Positions 12,630 through 27,800 of a stretch of 64,000 nucleotides of DNA are shown here, in pieces. The notes beneath the pieces were generated by a model. The model made no database searches and was not told the origin of the DNA. It saw nothing but the letters and a program-made list of their open reading frames with translations. Source of the DNA: Hymenolepis diminuta (taxonomy: Eukaryota > Platyhelminthes > Cestoda > Cyclophyllidea > Hymenolepididae). The stretch covers positions 594,264-658,263 of the forward strand of contig CAADRB010000031.1 of assembly GCA_900708905.1 (NCBI GenBank), given 5' to 3'. The position numbers and the translations under genes are program-made. Positions within the stretch are counted from its first letter, which is position 1. Every line of letters starts with the position of its first letter.

Positions 12630-15600
12630 TCATAACATTACCCAAATTAATTTTATGTAAATGCATACATTGTTTACGCCACAAGTGGGTCCCACGAAAG
12701 GATTGGGGCATGTACAATCACCAGTACGAGGAGAGCAGTTACCACCATTGGTACATTTGCAAGGATGCTTACAACTCTCACCGAAGTATTGCCCTGGTTG
12801 ACAACCTAAAATAACATAAAATCATCAACGCAAGTTTTCGCATAGCGGTCTCTTTGCTACAAGCGTGCAACATTGACTTGTGCATGCTACGGCCTGTGTG
12901 GATAGCCTACATCTCTCCTTACGGGAGTCCGTTTTAGACGATTTATAATATCTAAAATGACGACACGATTTACAATAACAACACACAACTTCGACTACGG
13001 AGATTATTTTACTGCTAAAGATTGTAGATTAGAAGATAGGGGAATTTGTTTGCCAATTTGTGGTGGTGCTTTGTAGGGTTTGAAGAAGTATTGGGAAAAA
13101 TTAAAATCAATTCGCCAGGGTGTCTTCTTACTGCGTTCACAACCATCACCATATTGACCGATAGCGCAGAGACATCGACCTGTTTCAAAGTGGCACTCCT
13201 GGCAGTTCTGACATCTTTGAGCACACTTCTCTCCATAGAATCCTTTTGGACACACTACAAGTGAAAACAGATAATTAGAGGTTAAGCTAATTGTAAAGAG
13301 AGCTGGTCAATCAATCAGAGACTGACCTTGATCACACCTATCTCCTGTGTAGCCAAGTGGGCATATACAGCGACCATTGAGAGGATCACATTCTGTTTGG
13401 CCATTCCGAGGGCTGAAACAGGTACATTTGTATCGACATCCTGGACCCCACCAACCCAAGGGACATCTGTGTTGACACAGGGGACCGAAGAATCCAGCTG
13501 GACAGTCGCAGGCCCCGTTAACTGGATTGCATCGTCCACCATTTTGACAAATGCAGACCTACAGATCACAAACGCAGTAAAATTCCATCATGATATATCT
13601 TAGCAATAAAATGAGATAGCTTTAAAGCCACTGCAGATCTGTTCTACCTACGGATGTGACTGAACTTATACTTTCAACATTTGGGCCTAGTTGAGCCATT
13701 ATATTACATTCTAATTGCTTACCTGGGAACAATCAGGTCCAAACCGTCCTTCTCGACAGGTTGAACTACAGTCAACTCCCTCCGTTCCCGGTGGACAAGG
13801 ACATCTACCCGTCTGTGGATGACAGATTAGCATTTCAGCACCACGCGGCCTCCTTCTAGCCATAGAGACAATCAAATTCTCGGACCCGACATCTTCATTT
13901 CCATAATCTGATAGGAAGGGTTCGAGGTTCAAGTTTAGTTGGGTGCCAACACAAACAGGACATTTGGATTCACATTTTCTGCCCCATTTACCCGGTGGAC
14001 AGGCTGATATAAGAGAACACAATTACTCATATTAATTAAGTAGCATTGTTAGACTAGTTCAACATACTCAGTTCACAGGTTTCACCATAGTAACCTGGAT
14101 TACAGTCACAAACACCGCTAATAGGATGGCACGCTTCACCATGAATGCAATTGCATTGAAGACGACAGCCATCACCGTAGAATCCATCCGGGCATGGAAT
14201 AGTGCAGTGCTCTCCATAGAAGCCTGCAGAAAACAGAAGTTATGATTAGTTAGACATTAGAGAATGATCTAATAGAGATTTTTTGGTATTGACCTGGCTT
14301 GCAGATACAAATACCCTTTTCTGGGTGACAGGTCCCGCCGTTGTCACAATCACATCGGTATTCGCATCTTGGTCCATAGAAGTCCTCAGGACAACCTAAA
14401 AATTTGAATAAATGATTAGATAAATTGTAATTTATGAGCTAAGTAGAATTTTACTTCAGAAATAGCACTATTCATTTAGCAACTATACTTCACATCCTAA
14501 GCCATGTATTGACATAAGATTTTAAGATTTTATTATCTACCGGTTTCGTATTTTATAGGAATTCGAAAGTAAACATCCGAGAGGGCGTTCCGCTGACTCC
14601 AAATAATGGCTCAAAACAGTATGCTTTGAATTGAGAAGGGTTAGAAATCTTTTATTATTTCCGTAGGCAGGACACTGGCAATTAGCTCAGCTGTAGTCAG
14701 TACAATTAAGTGAGGGTATGTTGGGAATTCTCACTTGCCTTGCATTTAATTTTTTTAAAGGAAAATCCATCGCATTTGCATAAATTCAATTTGACTTACG
14801 TCCGACACAACGACCCTCAGTTAGCATCCATCCTTCACGACATCGACACTGACCGTTTTCCGGGTCACACACAGCGTCCGGTCCAAGCTTCTCGGTGCAT
14901 CGACAGATTCGTTGACAATCAATTCCCCATCTTCCACTTGGACAGGGCTCTTCACAGCTCCTTCCTGTCTTGCCTGGAGGACATGCACATTCGCCAGTTT
15001 CATGATTGCAGGGTCGGTGATCGGGGCAGTTGCAACTATCGGGAAAAAAATAGTTTAATTTACGTAGTTCACATTGGATAAGGGGAGTATACATATTAGT
15101 GATATTATAGTTGATCATTTTGTTTTTAGTAAATTTCCTAACCTAGCCGACATTTTACTATAAATCCAGCCCAATTTCTGATTAGTTATATTGCAATAGC
15201 TCATTCGACTTTCGTTGCACAGTATCACTTACATAACCTGAAGATTAATTTCACTTGTGCTTATTAAACCAACTTTGCAACTGCCCTTTTGTATCCATTT
15301 CCTATCCAAATTTTATTATGCTGTTTAGCGAGCTACGATAAAGACATACTCAAAATAATCCTATCTTATCTCTGAATTATGGTTATTGCTATATCAGCCT
15401 TCACTAAAATCAACTTTAGTTACCAACTCTTCAAGAGCGACATCTTAACGATAACCTTCCTGCTCGGAATGTAGTACAAGTGTCAAGTCTAAATAACTTA
15501 TGGCAAAATTTGGCTACCTGAAAAAATTGACCGTTTTTTACCTACCTATGATCCCAGAGCGATGTACGATATTTGATGATGTAAACCATGGTTTTAGTAA

Positions 15601-18600
15601 AATTGAGCAGTAGTTGTGAGATTTATATATATTTTAAGATGCATATAAACACACATAGACTCTTATCATTTTTCTATGTCTCAGACGACAGCTTTTTTAT
15701 TTTTAATTAAAAAAACAGTCGATTCAACTCTACCTAACTTGATTCGACCTATTTAAGATAATTCCATTTCCACCACTGACGCTTATCCCTTGTTCTTCCT
15801 ATTTCCAATTATTCTTTTTATCTCATTCAATTTATCTTAAGTAGAAAGAAGAATTTGGAGGAAAGAGAGGCGTCAATATTGAGCGAGAACAATCCAGATT
15901 GTGGGAAAGAGGTAGTATGAAGTACGATGATGAAATTGAAAATTAGAGCAGAAGTATAAGTAAGTGGATGCATAATGCATAGAGAGACTATGAGTCAGAG
16001 TGCTCTGCGGAACACTTCTTGTTTGGCCTCAGGAAGATTATTAGTTTAAAAGGAAAAAGTCTCTACACCTCATTTGGTCGAACTCGTAAAAGTAGTTCGA
16101 ATCATGGAATTTTACGCCCCTTTATGCCCCCAATACAACTAAAATGTCCTTGAGAGATGCGAAAAGACTAATCTTAAGATTCCAGCAGAATCACGTTCAT
16201 CTCGATCAGAGCTGGAATAACTTTTAGTCATATTATTTAAAATTTCTGATTCTATCGGTATATCGTATACCGATGAGAATTCCTTCAATGACACCTACAG
16301 GGCACAATGTAGGGCCAGGTGATCCTAGCTAAATTCATAACCAAATTGATTTGAAGGTAAATAATGGCTGATCATTTGAGTTTAAACTAGGTTAAGCTAA
16401 CTTTAAAACTATCTACTTACCGAAGTCGGCAATCCTTTCCATAGGTGCCCTGAGGACAAGGTTTCTCACATGCTGTACCCGTCCAGCCTGGCGGACAAGC
16501 ACATTGACCTGTGATCGGATCACAAGTAGCCGCAGGATGTCGACATTCACAAATTTGCGTGCATTTTTTGCCAAAGTATCCAGGATCGCATTCTATAAAA
16601 AAAACAGGAATAGACGAGAGTTAACACTGTTCCACCTTGGTAAAGCAAACTTACTTTTGTGACAATCGTCTCCAGTGAACCCAGGTGGACATTGGCATTG
16701 GCCAGTAAATCGGTCACAGTCGACACTGTCTCCACATCGACAAACATTGATACAGCCCTCTCCCCAGCGACCTTTTGGACAGGGCTGTTCGCACATCTCA
16801 CCAAACCAACCGGATGGACAGTTGCAGGTACCGTCTACGGGGTTACAAGTCGCACCACGAAGACAGACACATGTCTGGCGACACCCCTCACCCCATCTTC
16901 CCCGAGGGCAAGGTGTATCGCAGCGGCGGCCACTTCGGCCTGGAGGACACTGACATTCACCGCTCACTTTATCGCAGAGAATTCCGGCGACATCAGAAGC
17001 ACAATCGCAACGATTTTCACAGTTTTGGCCATAGGTACCATCTGGACAAGGGAGTCGGCAATCGGTACCAGTCCATCCTTTAAGAGTAAAATAGAATAGG
17101 CTTAATAGCCTTAAAATCTCCAGATCAGAGGTCCTAATTCGATATCAGTAGCTCATTCCTGGTCCTGATTTTCAGCCGCTCAGAGAATAAGTCCCACCCA
17201 TGAGTTTACTTTGCTAGTTATTAAACACGCTGTTTCTAAAGAATTGGATGCAACCTCTTTAACTCAATCGATAGGCACTTACCATAACGCAGACCGACAT
17301 GGGTATACAGTAGACCAATGAGAAGTTAGGACCCGGAATATGCTTATACGCCTTGAGATGAAAGTAATCATGCTGGTAATGCAGTTGGTTTCTCGATTCA
17401 TGTAGCTCTTATTGTTTCTCGATCTACTTTTCTATCTTTCCCACCCGTTATATATCTTTATATTATTTCATTCCATTTCGTCTTATCCTTGATATGTTCT
17501 TCAATTGACCTCCATTTAGAATTACCAATTTGAAAATAAATTGTAGCTCTATTATTCTTCAAATTCAATTTCAAGAACACGATTTAGAGCTAAGCTACGA
17601 AGTTTTTTCAACATAACACTCATTCTCCTAATTAGCTCTCATTAGGAATATGGTTACTATTCATTATGAAACACCATTGGAGCACATTGGAGATACTCTT
17701 ACCTGGAGCACATATACACTTTCCAGTGACATGGTTACATTCAGCCCCATTTTGACAATTACAAATATGTTGACAATCTTCTCCAAAATAACCAGCTGGA
17801 CAGGGCAGATCACAGTGCATATTATGCCATCCTGGATCACATTCACAGGCTCCCGATCTGTGGTCGCACTTTCCGTGGACACAGGCACAGATTGACTCAC
17901 AGTTCTGTCCGTACTTTCCCTTTGAACAGGCTGAAGATGAATAAAAATATCGAATAGATTATCGGTATCGAATGAGAGGCATTTAAGGTGGGGCGATTAA
18001 ATAACTTACGTTGATCGCAATTGTGGCCGATGTAGCCGGGTGAGCAGATACAGGTACCAGTGTCCTTATCACATTCCAAACCATTCTTGCATCCGCAATT
18101 CTTTTCACAATTTTGACCCCAACGACCTGGTGGGCACACTGAAGGGTATAATAACATCAGTTATCTTAATAGTGACCTGAAAATACTACGAAAATCAAAT
18201 GCATAGGGGGTCAAATACATGAGGAAATTTTGGATTAGATTAGCGAGCTTTTTAATATGCTTGGTGCATTCATATGCTGATAGGGATTCTTACCTATATT
18301 CTTCTTATTATCTAATTAATTCAAAACATCGAGACACGCAAAATTAAGACAAGTGAAGAAGATAAAATGAAAATATAATTGCTCGTTTTTTCAAAATTAC
18401 CTGGTTGAACTTGGATGTCCGGAACTGGATCATTTTCTAAAATATACAGGATATTTGTTTTAAGAGATTGGAAAATTAAAACCATGGCAATTTATTTAAA
18501 ATGAAATTCTATTGCTCCTTATACACGTGTATCTCAAGATTGACGAATTCTAAATAATTTAGAATTATGTTTAAATGAGCAGATTGCATTACACAGAGAC

Positions 18601-21600
18601 TGTAATGTACATTGACATTATTCATCAGTCAAATAATTGGAGGTCTATGAGTAAAAGCCCAGTATGGAATTGGCAGATTTATTGAATAACGTCTAATAAA
18701 AAGAGTAATTAGTGCTAATAGTTTGTTCATTAATTTTCAATGATATGAAAAGCTCTATAGATGGGTTTTAGGGTAAAATTATCTCAGGCATCTACGAATA
18801 TGCATCTAATTAGAGTCAAACTTAGAAATAGAGCTTCTGAATAGACGTAAATACCATAATAGTCATAAAGTACGGACTTACGAATATTACAGGTTTTTCC
18901 TTTGCTTCCATCTATGCAGAAGCATATTCCATCAACCGGATCACAGTTGAGTCCCATCGGTCCACATTCACAAGTTTCCGAGCAGTTTTTGCCAAATTTA
19001 CCTGGTGGACAGGCTGAAATTTTCAATTGAAAAAATGAATAAGAAATCCAACTTCAGATAAAATGATCTACTCAGAGAGAAAACTGCATATTTCTGTAGA
19101 ATCCAACAGTGAGATTAATCTAGCTTCACTTTAAACACGTCAAGCTAAAACTTGCTTTTGAATTTTGGTTGTTTTAGGCCTGTATTCTTGTATTCGTCAT
19201 TGCTCATTTGATCACGTGGTTCGGTGTTTTCATTGAAGAGTACTGAATTCGATTTAAGTAGCCGTGACGAAATAAGTTTCGAATGTTCAACTTGCAACCA
19301 AGTTAAAGGTAATTAAACTTACTTTTATCACAATTGGAACCCCATCTTCCTGCAGGACAAGATCCGATACATTCTCCAGTCTCGGGATCACATCCTCTTG
19401 GACAGTTTGCACACTTTTCCACACAATCCTGCCCGTAGAATCCGAAGCCGCATGGTTTGAAACAACCAGTTGAGTGATATCCTGGCTTGCAGAGACATTC
19501 ACCAGTCTAAAATACGTGTAAATCTATCTCATTGACAAAATACAGTAATGAATGCACATTGAAAAATTCTATCCAAATAAGAAATTACGTACTTATTACA
19601 GCTTGTCTTATGGAGTACAATTTTAGTTAAAACAGATTTTATTTCTTATGATATGCCTATGTTAATTTCTTATAGTTTAGGTTTTAAACTATGCAGCTTA
19701 ATAGTAATATTAGAAGAAAGAAATAAAAGTGAGACAGAATTTTACCGAGAAATTTACATTTTGACAGAAAGATATTAAAATCAGGATGATTTAACTATTG
19801 GATGAATTAGATAGAAGGCGGATGTTAAAAAATTAATGAAGAATTTCAAGCACTGAGGATCTTTTGTGGAATTACTTATTAGCAAACACAAACGGATGTA
19901 AAAACCTACTCTGGCGTAATCAGTGGAAAAAAATAGTCATGAAGGGTAGTTTAATAGGCTTGTAATCTGAAGTTGATTACATATCAGGTGGTATTTCGAT
20001 GACTACTTGAAGAAACAGATGAAATGAAATTGTATAATATCTTCTCACCTTCTCAATGTACCAGTCAATCAGATATGAACTCTGAGTGCATTAATTAACA
20101 CTAATACTATCACTAGGACTTGTTAAAGTTTTCTCTCTGCCTCATTTTATTCTCTTATTCTCTCCCATTCTCATTTAAATTTTATTCTCTGCCTCAATCC
20201 TATCCCACACCACTTCCATCCTTTATTTGCACCACTCCACAACTTTGTTTCCATGATTAAAAATAGTATATTTTCTATTTACCACGAATAATGCCAAAAA
20301 GGATATCAAATTTGCGATTAAATGAAAAGCATCAATTATTTGGATTATATTTGAGCATAACTCTTTAAGATTAACTTTAGAATTGGAGTTCCCAGATAAA
20401 CCATCAACCGTTTCTACAAACTTGTGCCAGAGTGAATATTTGGTAGAACCTATTAACATAACGTCATTCATAAAAATCAAATTCACAGTGATAAAGAATC
20501 AAATTTCGGCAAAATAGTAATGCCTGACACGCAAGATGCGAAAAGCATAAACTAGAATACATCTGTATGCGAGGATCTATAAAGTTGATAATAATTGACC
20601 CCATAAACCTATTTTAACTTCCAGGCGTTTCGCAATGCTCAACTTTATTGGCCAGATTTAACCAGTGCGATCTTCCATTCTACTGACTGATTGTGGTCCG
20701 ATAGGCGTCGAAAGGGAGGGTTCAAAAATTGCAGAGCTGTTATAAAGATTAACTAACCTGAGGATCACAACCCTTGTAGTTGCCAGTGAAGCACATAGTG
20801 GGGCAGGCTTCTGAGCACATCTCACCGAAAGTACCTTCCGGGCAAGTGATATGACAAGATGCTCCATACTTGCCCGGTGAACAAGTGCAGGCTCCAGTTT
20901 TTGAATGACAATATCCCGTGGAGCATTGTTTTGGACATCTCTTATCGCAATCGGGACCCCAGAATCCTGGTGGACATCCAATCTTCTCGCAGCGTTTACC
21001 GTATCGACCCGGTGGGCATTCACATGCTCCTGTCACTGGATTGCAATTTCCTGTTGGACATTCACATTTGCGACTACAATCGACTCCCCAAGTTCCCTGA
21101 AAGTGTGAATTACTTTAGTTCTTTGAACATCCAAAAAGTTTATTTATAGGCGTATAATTTCTATTGTAAATACTCCTAATAATATATGCCATAAATATCA
21201 ATTCACTCTCCTATTATTGATTTATTGATCAAATAAATTGCATAAGCAAACGTGTTCGATGTTTCGTATTGATTTTTGGGGTGATTGTTCAAGATGTATG
21301 CTTATAAGAACCTACTTTTCCAGTAGATTATATAGATTTATTGATTGTAGAATCTCTAGACTCACTGGAAATAAATTTAACCATTACAAGCTGAGTTTGT
21401 TCTCACCCTGAGTTAGTTGGGAAATCTTAACCGATTATAAGTTAGCGGCCAACTTCTAAGTTCTACATTTACGCTCACTAGAAGATAATGACAAATACTT
21501 GGATAGGGAAAAAAGGTGCGTTGGAAAACGGAATTTTCACGGATGTTTCAGTATTTCTTATTGTTTTTCCCTATTTATTCCAAAGCATTGATTGGCAGGA

Positions 21601-21819
21601 GTTTCCGAGACTAATTATCACTTAATAGATGAAAGATTATTTTGATAGATGCAAAGAGGAATGAAGAACCTACAGAAGGACAAGGTTCTTCACAGATTGT
21701 TCCTTGATATCCTGGAAGGCATTCACAACCCCATCCATTTTTTTGACAGAGGGCTCCGTTTCGACAATCTGAGCAGGTGTACTGACAGTGAGGTCCAAAG
21801 GAACCCATTGGACAAACTT
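12630..21819 (-). CDS. MEGF6-like exons 15-30: laminin-type EGF array
   Basis: Sixteen exons encode about 1030 residues, mostly tandem modules of the pattern CPPGxxGxxC..C.C..GxxC.p.tGxC.C. The largest exon (17077-16655, 423 nt) holds more than three repeats. Exon borders do not follow module borders as strictly as in the upstream EGF block: exons 15-17 and 23-24, for instance, use phase 0 or 2 junctions. Introns are mostly 70-700 nt, with one of 1.4 kb between exons 23 and 24. The exon-30 stop TGA is at 12632-12630; a GTAAAC inside the same exon could serve as a donor to an unseen further exon, so the exact C-terminus is a little uncertain. Confidence 0.9.
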
Positions 21820-24800
21820 CTATAAAGTAAGAAGAATGAAATCTTTAAACTACCAAGTTCGTAGCCCTTTGGTTCTCAAAACTTAGCGATTTCAGCAGCG
21901 AGGTTTTCTTTTTTCACAGAAAATGAGCACAACGGCGGAATGGTATAGCACAGTATTAGACAATAAAAAGAGACAACACATTACGACGATAACGAATACC
22001 TGTTATGCCGGGATTATAATATGCATTATAATCATCCCCCATCAACACTGAATTTAGAATGCGATAAAAGAGCAAATTATTAATAGATGGTCGTAATAGC
22101 CTGAAATACGATTGTGACCGAAAAATCTACACGACCAGTTAACAAATTTTAATAAATATTTGTTTGATTATGTATTTCCTTGTTCGCGTCAGCATAGTTA
22201 TGTAAATAGAGAAAAGGTGTCTATTACACAAACAATAGATGCAATAGGGATAATTCTTTTGATATTTGGGTAATGCTTCAGGATACGAAATAAAGATTCA
22301 CGTAAATTTCCTTTTAATTTAAAAGAACCACATTTAACCTCATAAGGGCGCTCAAAGGGTGAATACGTTATTCACGTTGTTTAAATCGACAAATTTTCAG
22401 CAATTTATCTTAAATGTATTATTATAAATACAATTCTGTCTTATTAATTTATTTTACATTGATATTTTCATTTAAATAACTAAAAGTTTAATAATTGTAT
22501 GGAAGACAGTTTGCCATCTCAAGATGTTTGCTTTTTATCACTTTTGTTTTTTCCACTTAAGATATTTAAATCACTAAAAGTATTTTCAAAATATTCTCAA
22601 TTTCGATTGGGTTTCTGCATTTAACTCCACTTTGGGATTCAAAATTCTTTCATAGACAGTTTAAATTATTGATTGACCTGGACAATATCAACATCATCGA
22701 ATCTAATACGTCAGTCACCTTAGATCAATTGCATTAAATTCATCAGTAATTTAATAAATCATAAGATGCTCACTTTCTGATAAATCACCATTGTTTCCAT
22801 AACTAGGTGGTTTCCAAGCTCCATCTGAAGGTCGGCTTTCATCGCCAGCATAATTAGAACCTAGAAAGTCATCAATATTCTAGTAATAAAATTAAGAGGG
22901 CTACGCAGTGTGGTTGAATATCAGTGAGTACTTACGGACACAAGTTTTGCCATCTGCACCAAGTTCCTCACCCATTTGGCAAATGCAGATATAGCTTCCT
23001 GGGGTATTGATACATTTTCCAGAACATCCAGCATTGTAATTGAGACATTCGTCAATATCTAAAACAAAAGCGAATTCATAATAAATCTTCTACTAGTATC
23101 ATTTAAGTAGAATATATAATGAACGAACTTACCAATGCAAGAGAAACCGTCCACCGATAGTCGATAGCCCTCATCACATGCGCATCGGTAACCACCGATT
23201 TCGTTGATGCATCTCGAAGCAACACCATGGCACTTTGCTTCACCAATTGCACATTCATCACGATCTAGCAGTGTCGAAAGGAAATAATTATTTCATACTG
23301 GCCACGGAAATCACAGAAGATAATAAAAGTGATTTAAAAAGTCACTTTTATTACCCCGTCTCGCTGATTTACGTGATAGTCGATTCTAGTTGAAGAAATT
23401 AATTGCGGCTCTTGAGATGACATTCAACCGATTTGTGAAAATCCAAAAAGTCGAAATATATGTCTTCATATTGATGTTTTTATTTAGTTGACTCTAAAGA
23501 TTCTGTTGAGAAATTATTTAGAAATGAAATATTATTGGAAATCGTACTTGGATACTCATGACTAAATATTACATGCTATAAAAGTTTCCCTATTTGCATA
23601 TATTTTCGTTCGAGATCGTACTGAGATATTTACAGCCTATCTCATTCTCCTGCTGACCGATGTAATGCTCGAGCCCTCAATGTCGAGCCACTTAATTAAC
23701 TTCCGGTAAAAGCAAATTTTTCTTGGGTCTTCTAGGTCCTTGCCTGTAGTTCTCATTGCGCCGCAGCTAATGCTCTTAGATATACCCAATTTGCCAAGAA
23801 GTTTTTAGATATTAACAGTCTGATTCAATTGGAGCAAGCGTGTTGTTAAAAAGCCTTTAGTCTTTTAGAAACTCTCCCCCCATTCAAAATCAGTTGAAAA
23901 TTAATTGTAGAGCATTTCGTATAAAACCATCCAAAAATAATTTGGGGGATATATTTGAGAGACCGGTATACAAATCATTATAAAGCTATCGCCAATGATA
24001 TAATTTAGGCCTCCAACGTGGTTATAATATGGCCAAAATTGCTCAGACCAATAAGGAAGAATGTAGATGACCTGCAGTTCACACTATTTCAAGTTACTAA
24101 TGTACATTCGCTTAAATGAGAATAATTGGCTACCTGGTTAGCTAATAATTATAGCAGTGGTGGGATAGTTGTCCCGAGCACAAGCGTCAAAAGTCAATAT
24201 TCGATAAACCAGTGAACGAGAGAAAAAGCCAGTGAACTTCATTTAGGTGCTCCAAAAATATCCAATTCGGCTTAATGGCATAATTATAATGAATTGTACA
24301 AAAAGTTATTAGGAAATATAATTCTTTCGCATACTACCTGTGCCTTTTGAACATCCTAATGAAGTTTTTAACTATATTTCCACTACGTTTTTATTGTTAA
24401 TGACGCTCAAGTCAATAAGCAGGAGTGTGGCATAAAAAGAAGAATCCATGTGTGACAACACTTTTTTGCGTGAAATAGGAACGAGAGTTTATTGTGTTTA
24501 ACTATTGTCTAATGTATTCCCAGCATATGACAGAAAAAACAATAGAACGCTTTCATTTGGAGAAATGCGAGATGGGCTTCAATTTAAGACTTACACAGCT
24601 CATTAAACAGTCAAAAAAGGCGTTGTACTATTCTTTTTGCTCGAAATAATGATAATTTTACATGTTGAAACTACAGAGAATAAGAATTAGCCCATGAATG
24701 TATTTGTTTATATCTCATTAACAACAGACGAAAACCGCCAATAAAACGTCACAATACAGACACTTAAGGCCAATCCACAGGTCAATGGCAACTCTTCAGC

Positions 24801-27800
24801 AGTTAGTCTTCACGTGAAAAAACGTGAGATGAGTGATAGCGCTCAATTAATTCACTCATTTCAATAATTTGAAGTTTTCCCAGCAAGTTCCGTACTGTCA
24901 TATGCTTCTCTTTAATTTGACTTATTTTATTAAAGTTGTGAAATGTTACTAATCCAGTCTTATATTTTTACAATAAAATGTCCATTAAAATATAAAAATA
25001 TTTTGAACTATACTGTTTGGAGAAGCAGGCGCAATTTGTGAAATGAGTAGGGAGATTTGGTCCATGGAATGTGGGATTTTTACTTTTCACCATTTAGCTC
25101 AGATGAAAATGATCTATTACTTATTTAAAGGACCCCCTGAAGGGACTCCCATTTAACTTGATACCAAAGTTGGGGATGACGTTTATGTTAAGGAAATAAC
25201 GAGACTTTTCATCATAGCTCAAAGAGAAATTTTTCACTGTTGGAATGGAATTTTCCAGCAAATCCACGAACTAATTCCGCACATGGCATGACACTGAGAG
25301 AAATTAATTCTTTAACCTTCTCGTAGTTGAAAGAAGAGACTCAACCCTGTTCTATTGTGGAAAAAACCTTAGTGGAGGATTGGATTTTACTCTGCAGATT
25401 TCACTAAGTTAATTCTGAAACGATCATCGCATTTTAGATTATAGAATCGTGGAATTTACTCAATATTGCTTAATGCTTCATTCCGCGTGTATTTCGTCTC
25501 TGAGTATTAATTTATTTATCAATTTTCGAATTTTACTTTGCTAGTTAAACACAGTTTCAATTACTTGTTATTTCCTAATGAAGCTACCTTGACTCTGTCT
25601 CCTTCCTATCTTGCAGTAGTGGAGTGCGAAAAATCGGAAAAGGTTAGAGGCTTCCAGATTTCTCTATCTAACTTTAAAGGTGTTTAATTTGCAATAGATG
25701 TATTAGTGGTCTATTAATGTATTTTTGATAATGGAATGATCTAATCATTAGTTAGATATCATTAATAAAGTCCGCAAACTCTTTCCGTAAATTCAAGTAT
25801 ATTCTTTTCACATTCATAAAAACATTTTAAACATTTCGGTGCAATCTTTCCAGGTAAACAATGATTTAGAATTCACAAAAATTAACTATTGCACAGCAAT
25901 GAAAAATACTGTTTTTATCAAAAGATGATCCTCTAAAAGGATTGATATGAACCCAACCCATTAGCTCCATTAAGTAACCTGAAATTTACTTGATCTGATC
26001 ATTAAAAAGAATCAGCTCTCGAATTCTAAGTGTAATTAATCACTGATTCAAAAAAAAGCAAATTTTAAATATAGCTATTCAAGTTAACCATTACCTTCAC
26101 ACGTCCTTCCGTCAGCTTGCAGATCGAAGCCAGGATTGCAGGCGCATTCAGCGGTTCCAGCCGCCGTTCGAAGACATTTCTGTGTGCATCCCCCGTTTCC
26201 ATTTTCACAAGGATCAGAAACTTCCAAAACTACTCCTAAAAAGAGCAAGAAATGAATAAAATAAATTCTAATTTGCCATAGCTCCATTAGGAAAATAAAC
26301 TCTGAGGAGATAAAATGGTGTCAATTTACAAAATGATATGTGATCATCAGTGCTCTCACATAATTTAGATCGAGCAACTAGATCGTGGCCTTTGAAAATG
26401 AGTGTTGTGAAAATGGATATTTATATGATTTATGAATGTGTTTTAATAATCCGATTAGGAAGCGATTGGATAACATTTTATCACTATTATTACCCACTCC
26501 AGAGTATAAAAAATCAATCATTTTTAATTATGGGAAATCGTGTGAATGTGGAAAATAGTAAAACAGGCCTCTAAGGGACTAAAGAAGGGAGTTGAGGAGA
26601 AATTGAGGAAAAGATCAGAATATCATGAGTTCCATTTGAATTTTGATTTCGTCTGATTACAGCTTTTTGATTTATTGGTATAGTTCATTGCACCATGCTA
26701 AAAGTCCTCAAGTTCAAGTTTCATGACATGTCAACTAGATTTCATTTTCAGAGCTCATTGACCAGTTGGATAAATTAAACGACGATTCATACCATCTCCA
26801 TATACTGACATTAGCAAAGAGATTTTGAAAATCAATGAATCACAATAAAGTAGAATTTGATTAGTAAATTATGGTTCTAGTCGATGCTCAAAGAACATAA
26901 AAATGAGCTTGGTGATAGAGTAGACAGACTGTAAATCAGTTTTTATGGAATACACTAGCCAATATAATTTCTAAAGGGTCTATAATATTTTTTTAAGGAG
27001 ATAACCTTTTATATTAGAAAATCGATGAAATTTGAACAAATCATGCGATAGAATGCAAAAAAACCATTTACGTTTCATTATGTATCCCAATCAATCAAAT
27101 CTAAGAGAAAAATATGAGAAATTTCACCGGTGGAATATAAGAAGCAGTGAGGCACAATCTGATTAAAAAAATCAAATTCACTGAAACACCTTTATCATCC
27201 TTAGTTTATACTTAAGTCATGCTCTATCTGTTCCTTTTTATCCGTTGCTGGACTATTTCCTTGTTCCCCGTTTTCAGATGGCTTTTCGTGATTAAAATTG
27301 TAATATTTTTGTCTTTCCAGGAGGAATAATAATATGTGCTTGAAATATATTTCAGAAATGAAGTTTATCTGCTCCTTAAGCAGAATCACAGCATTAATGG
27401 CTGATATTTAAAGGGCTATGCATAACATAAACAAAATCGTGAACGCACACATGTAGGAAGATAGCATTAACTTAATTATCAACTTCTCATCCAATTTCTA
27501 AGAGTTTGAGCCAGCTAAATTACGAGTGCAATAAATCCACTTTTCTCTATGTATCTCATTTAATAAAAACAGAGGGGGAGAGAGAGATTGTAATTCCGAA
27601 TACGCTTGTATGTATTTTGTGCAAACAGGCATGAATTTTCCAGATATCTAGAGAGGGCTTTCGCATGATCAAAGGCGGAGGGAGCTTTTTGGCCATGGAG
27701 AAACAAGACTCCCTCCCTCTATACTATTCACCCTCCTTCTACTCTCCATCTGAAGTTGACATACAGAAGACTTATGTTATTACAACAAGCTCTGCCTGCC

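Noticed and set aside
16655..17099. Long plus-strand frame opposite the EGF array
   Set aside because: It is the antisense shadow of the 423-nt EGF exon; the minus-strand frame has the cysteine pattern and splice sites.
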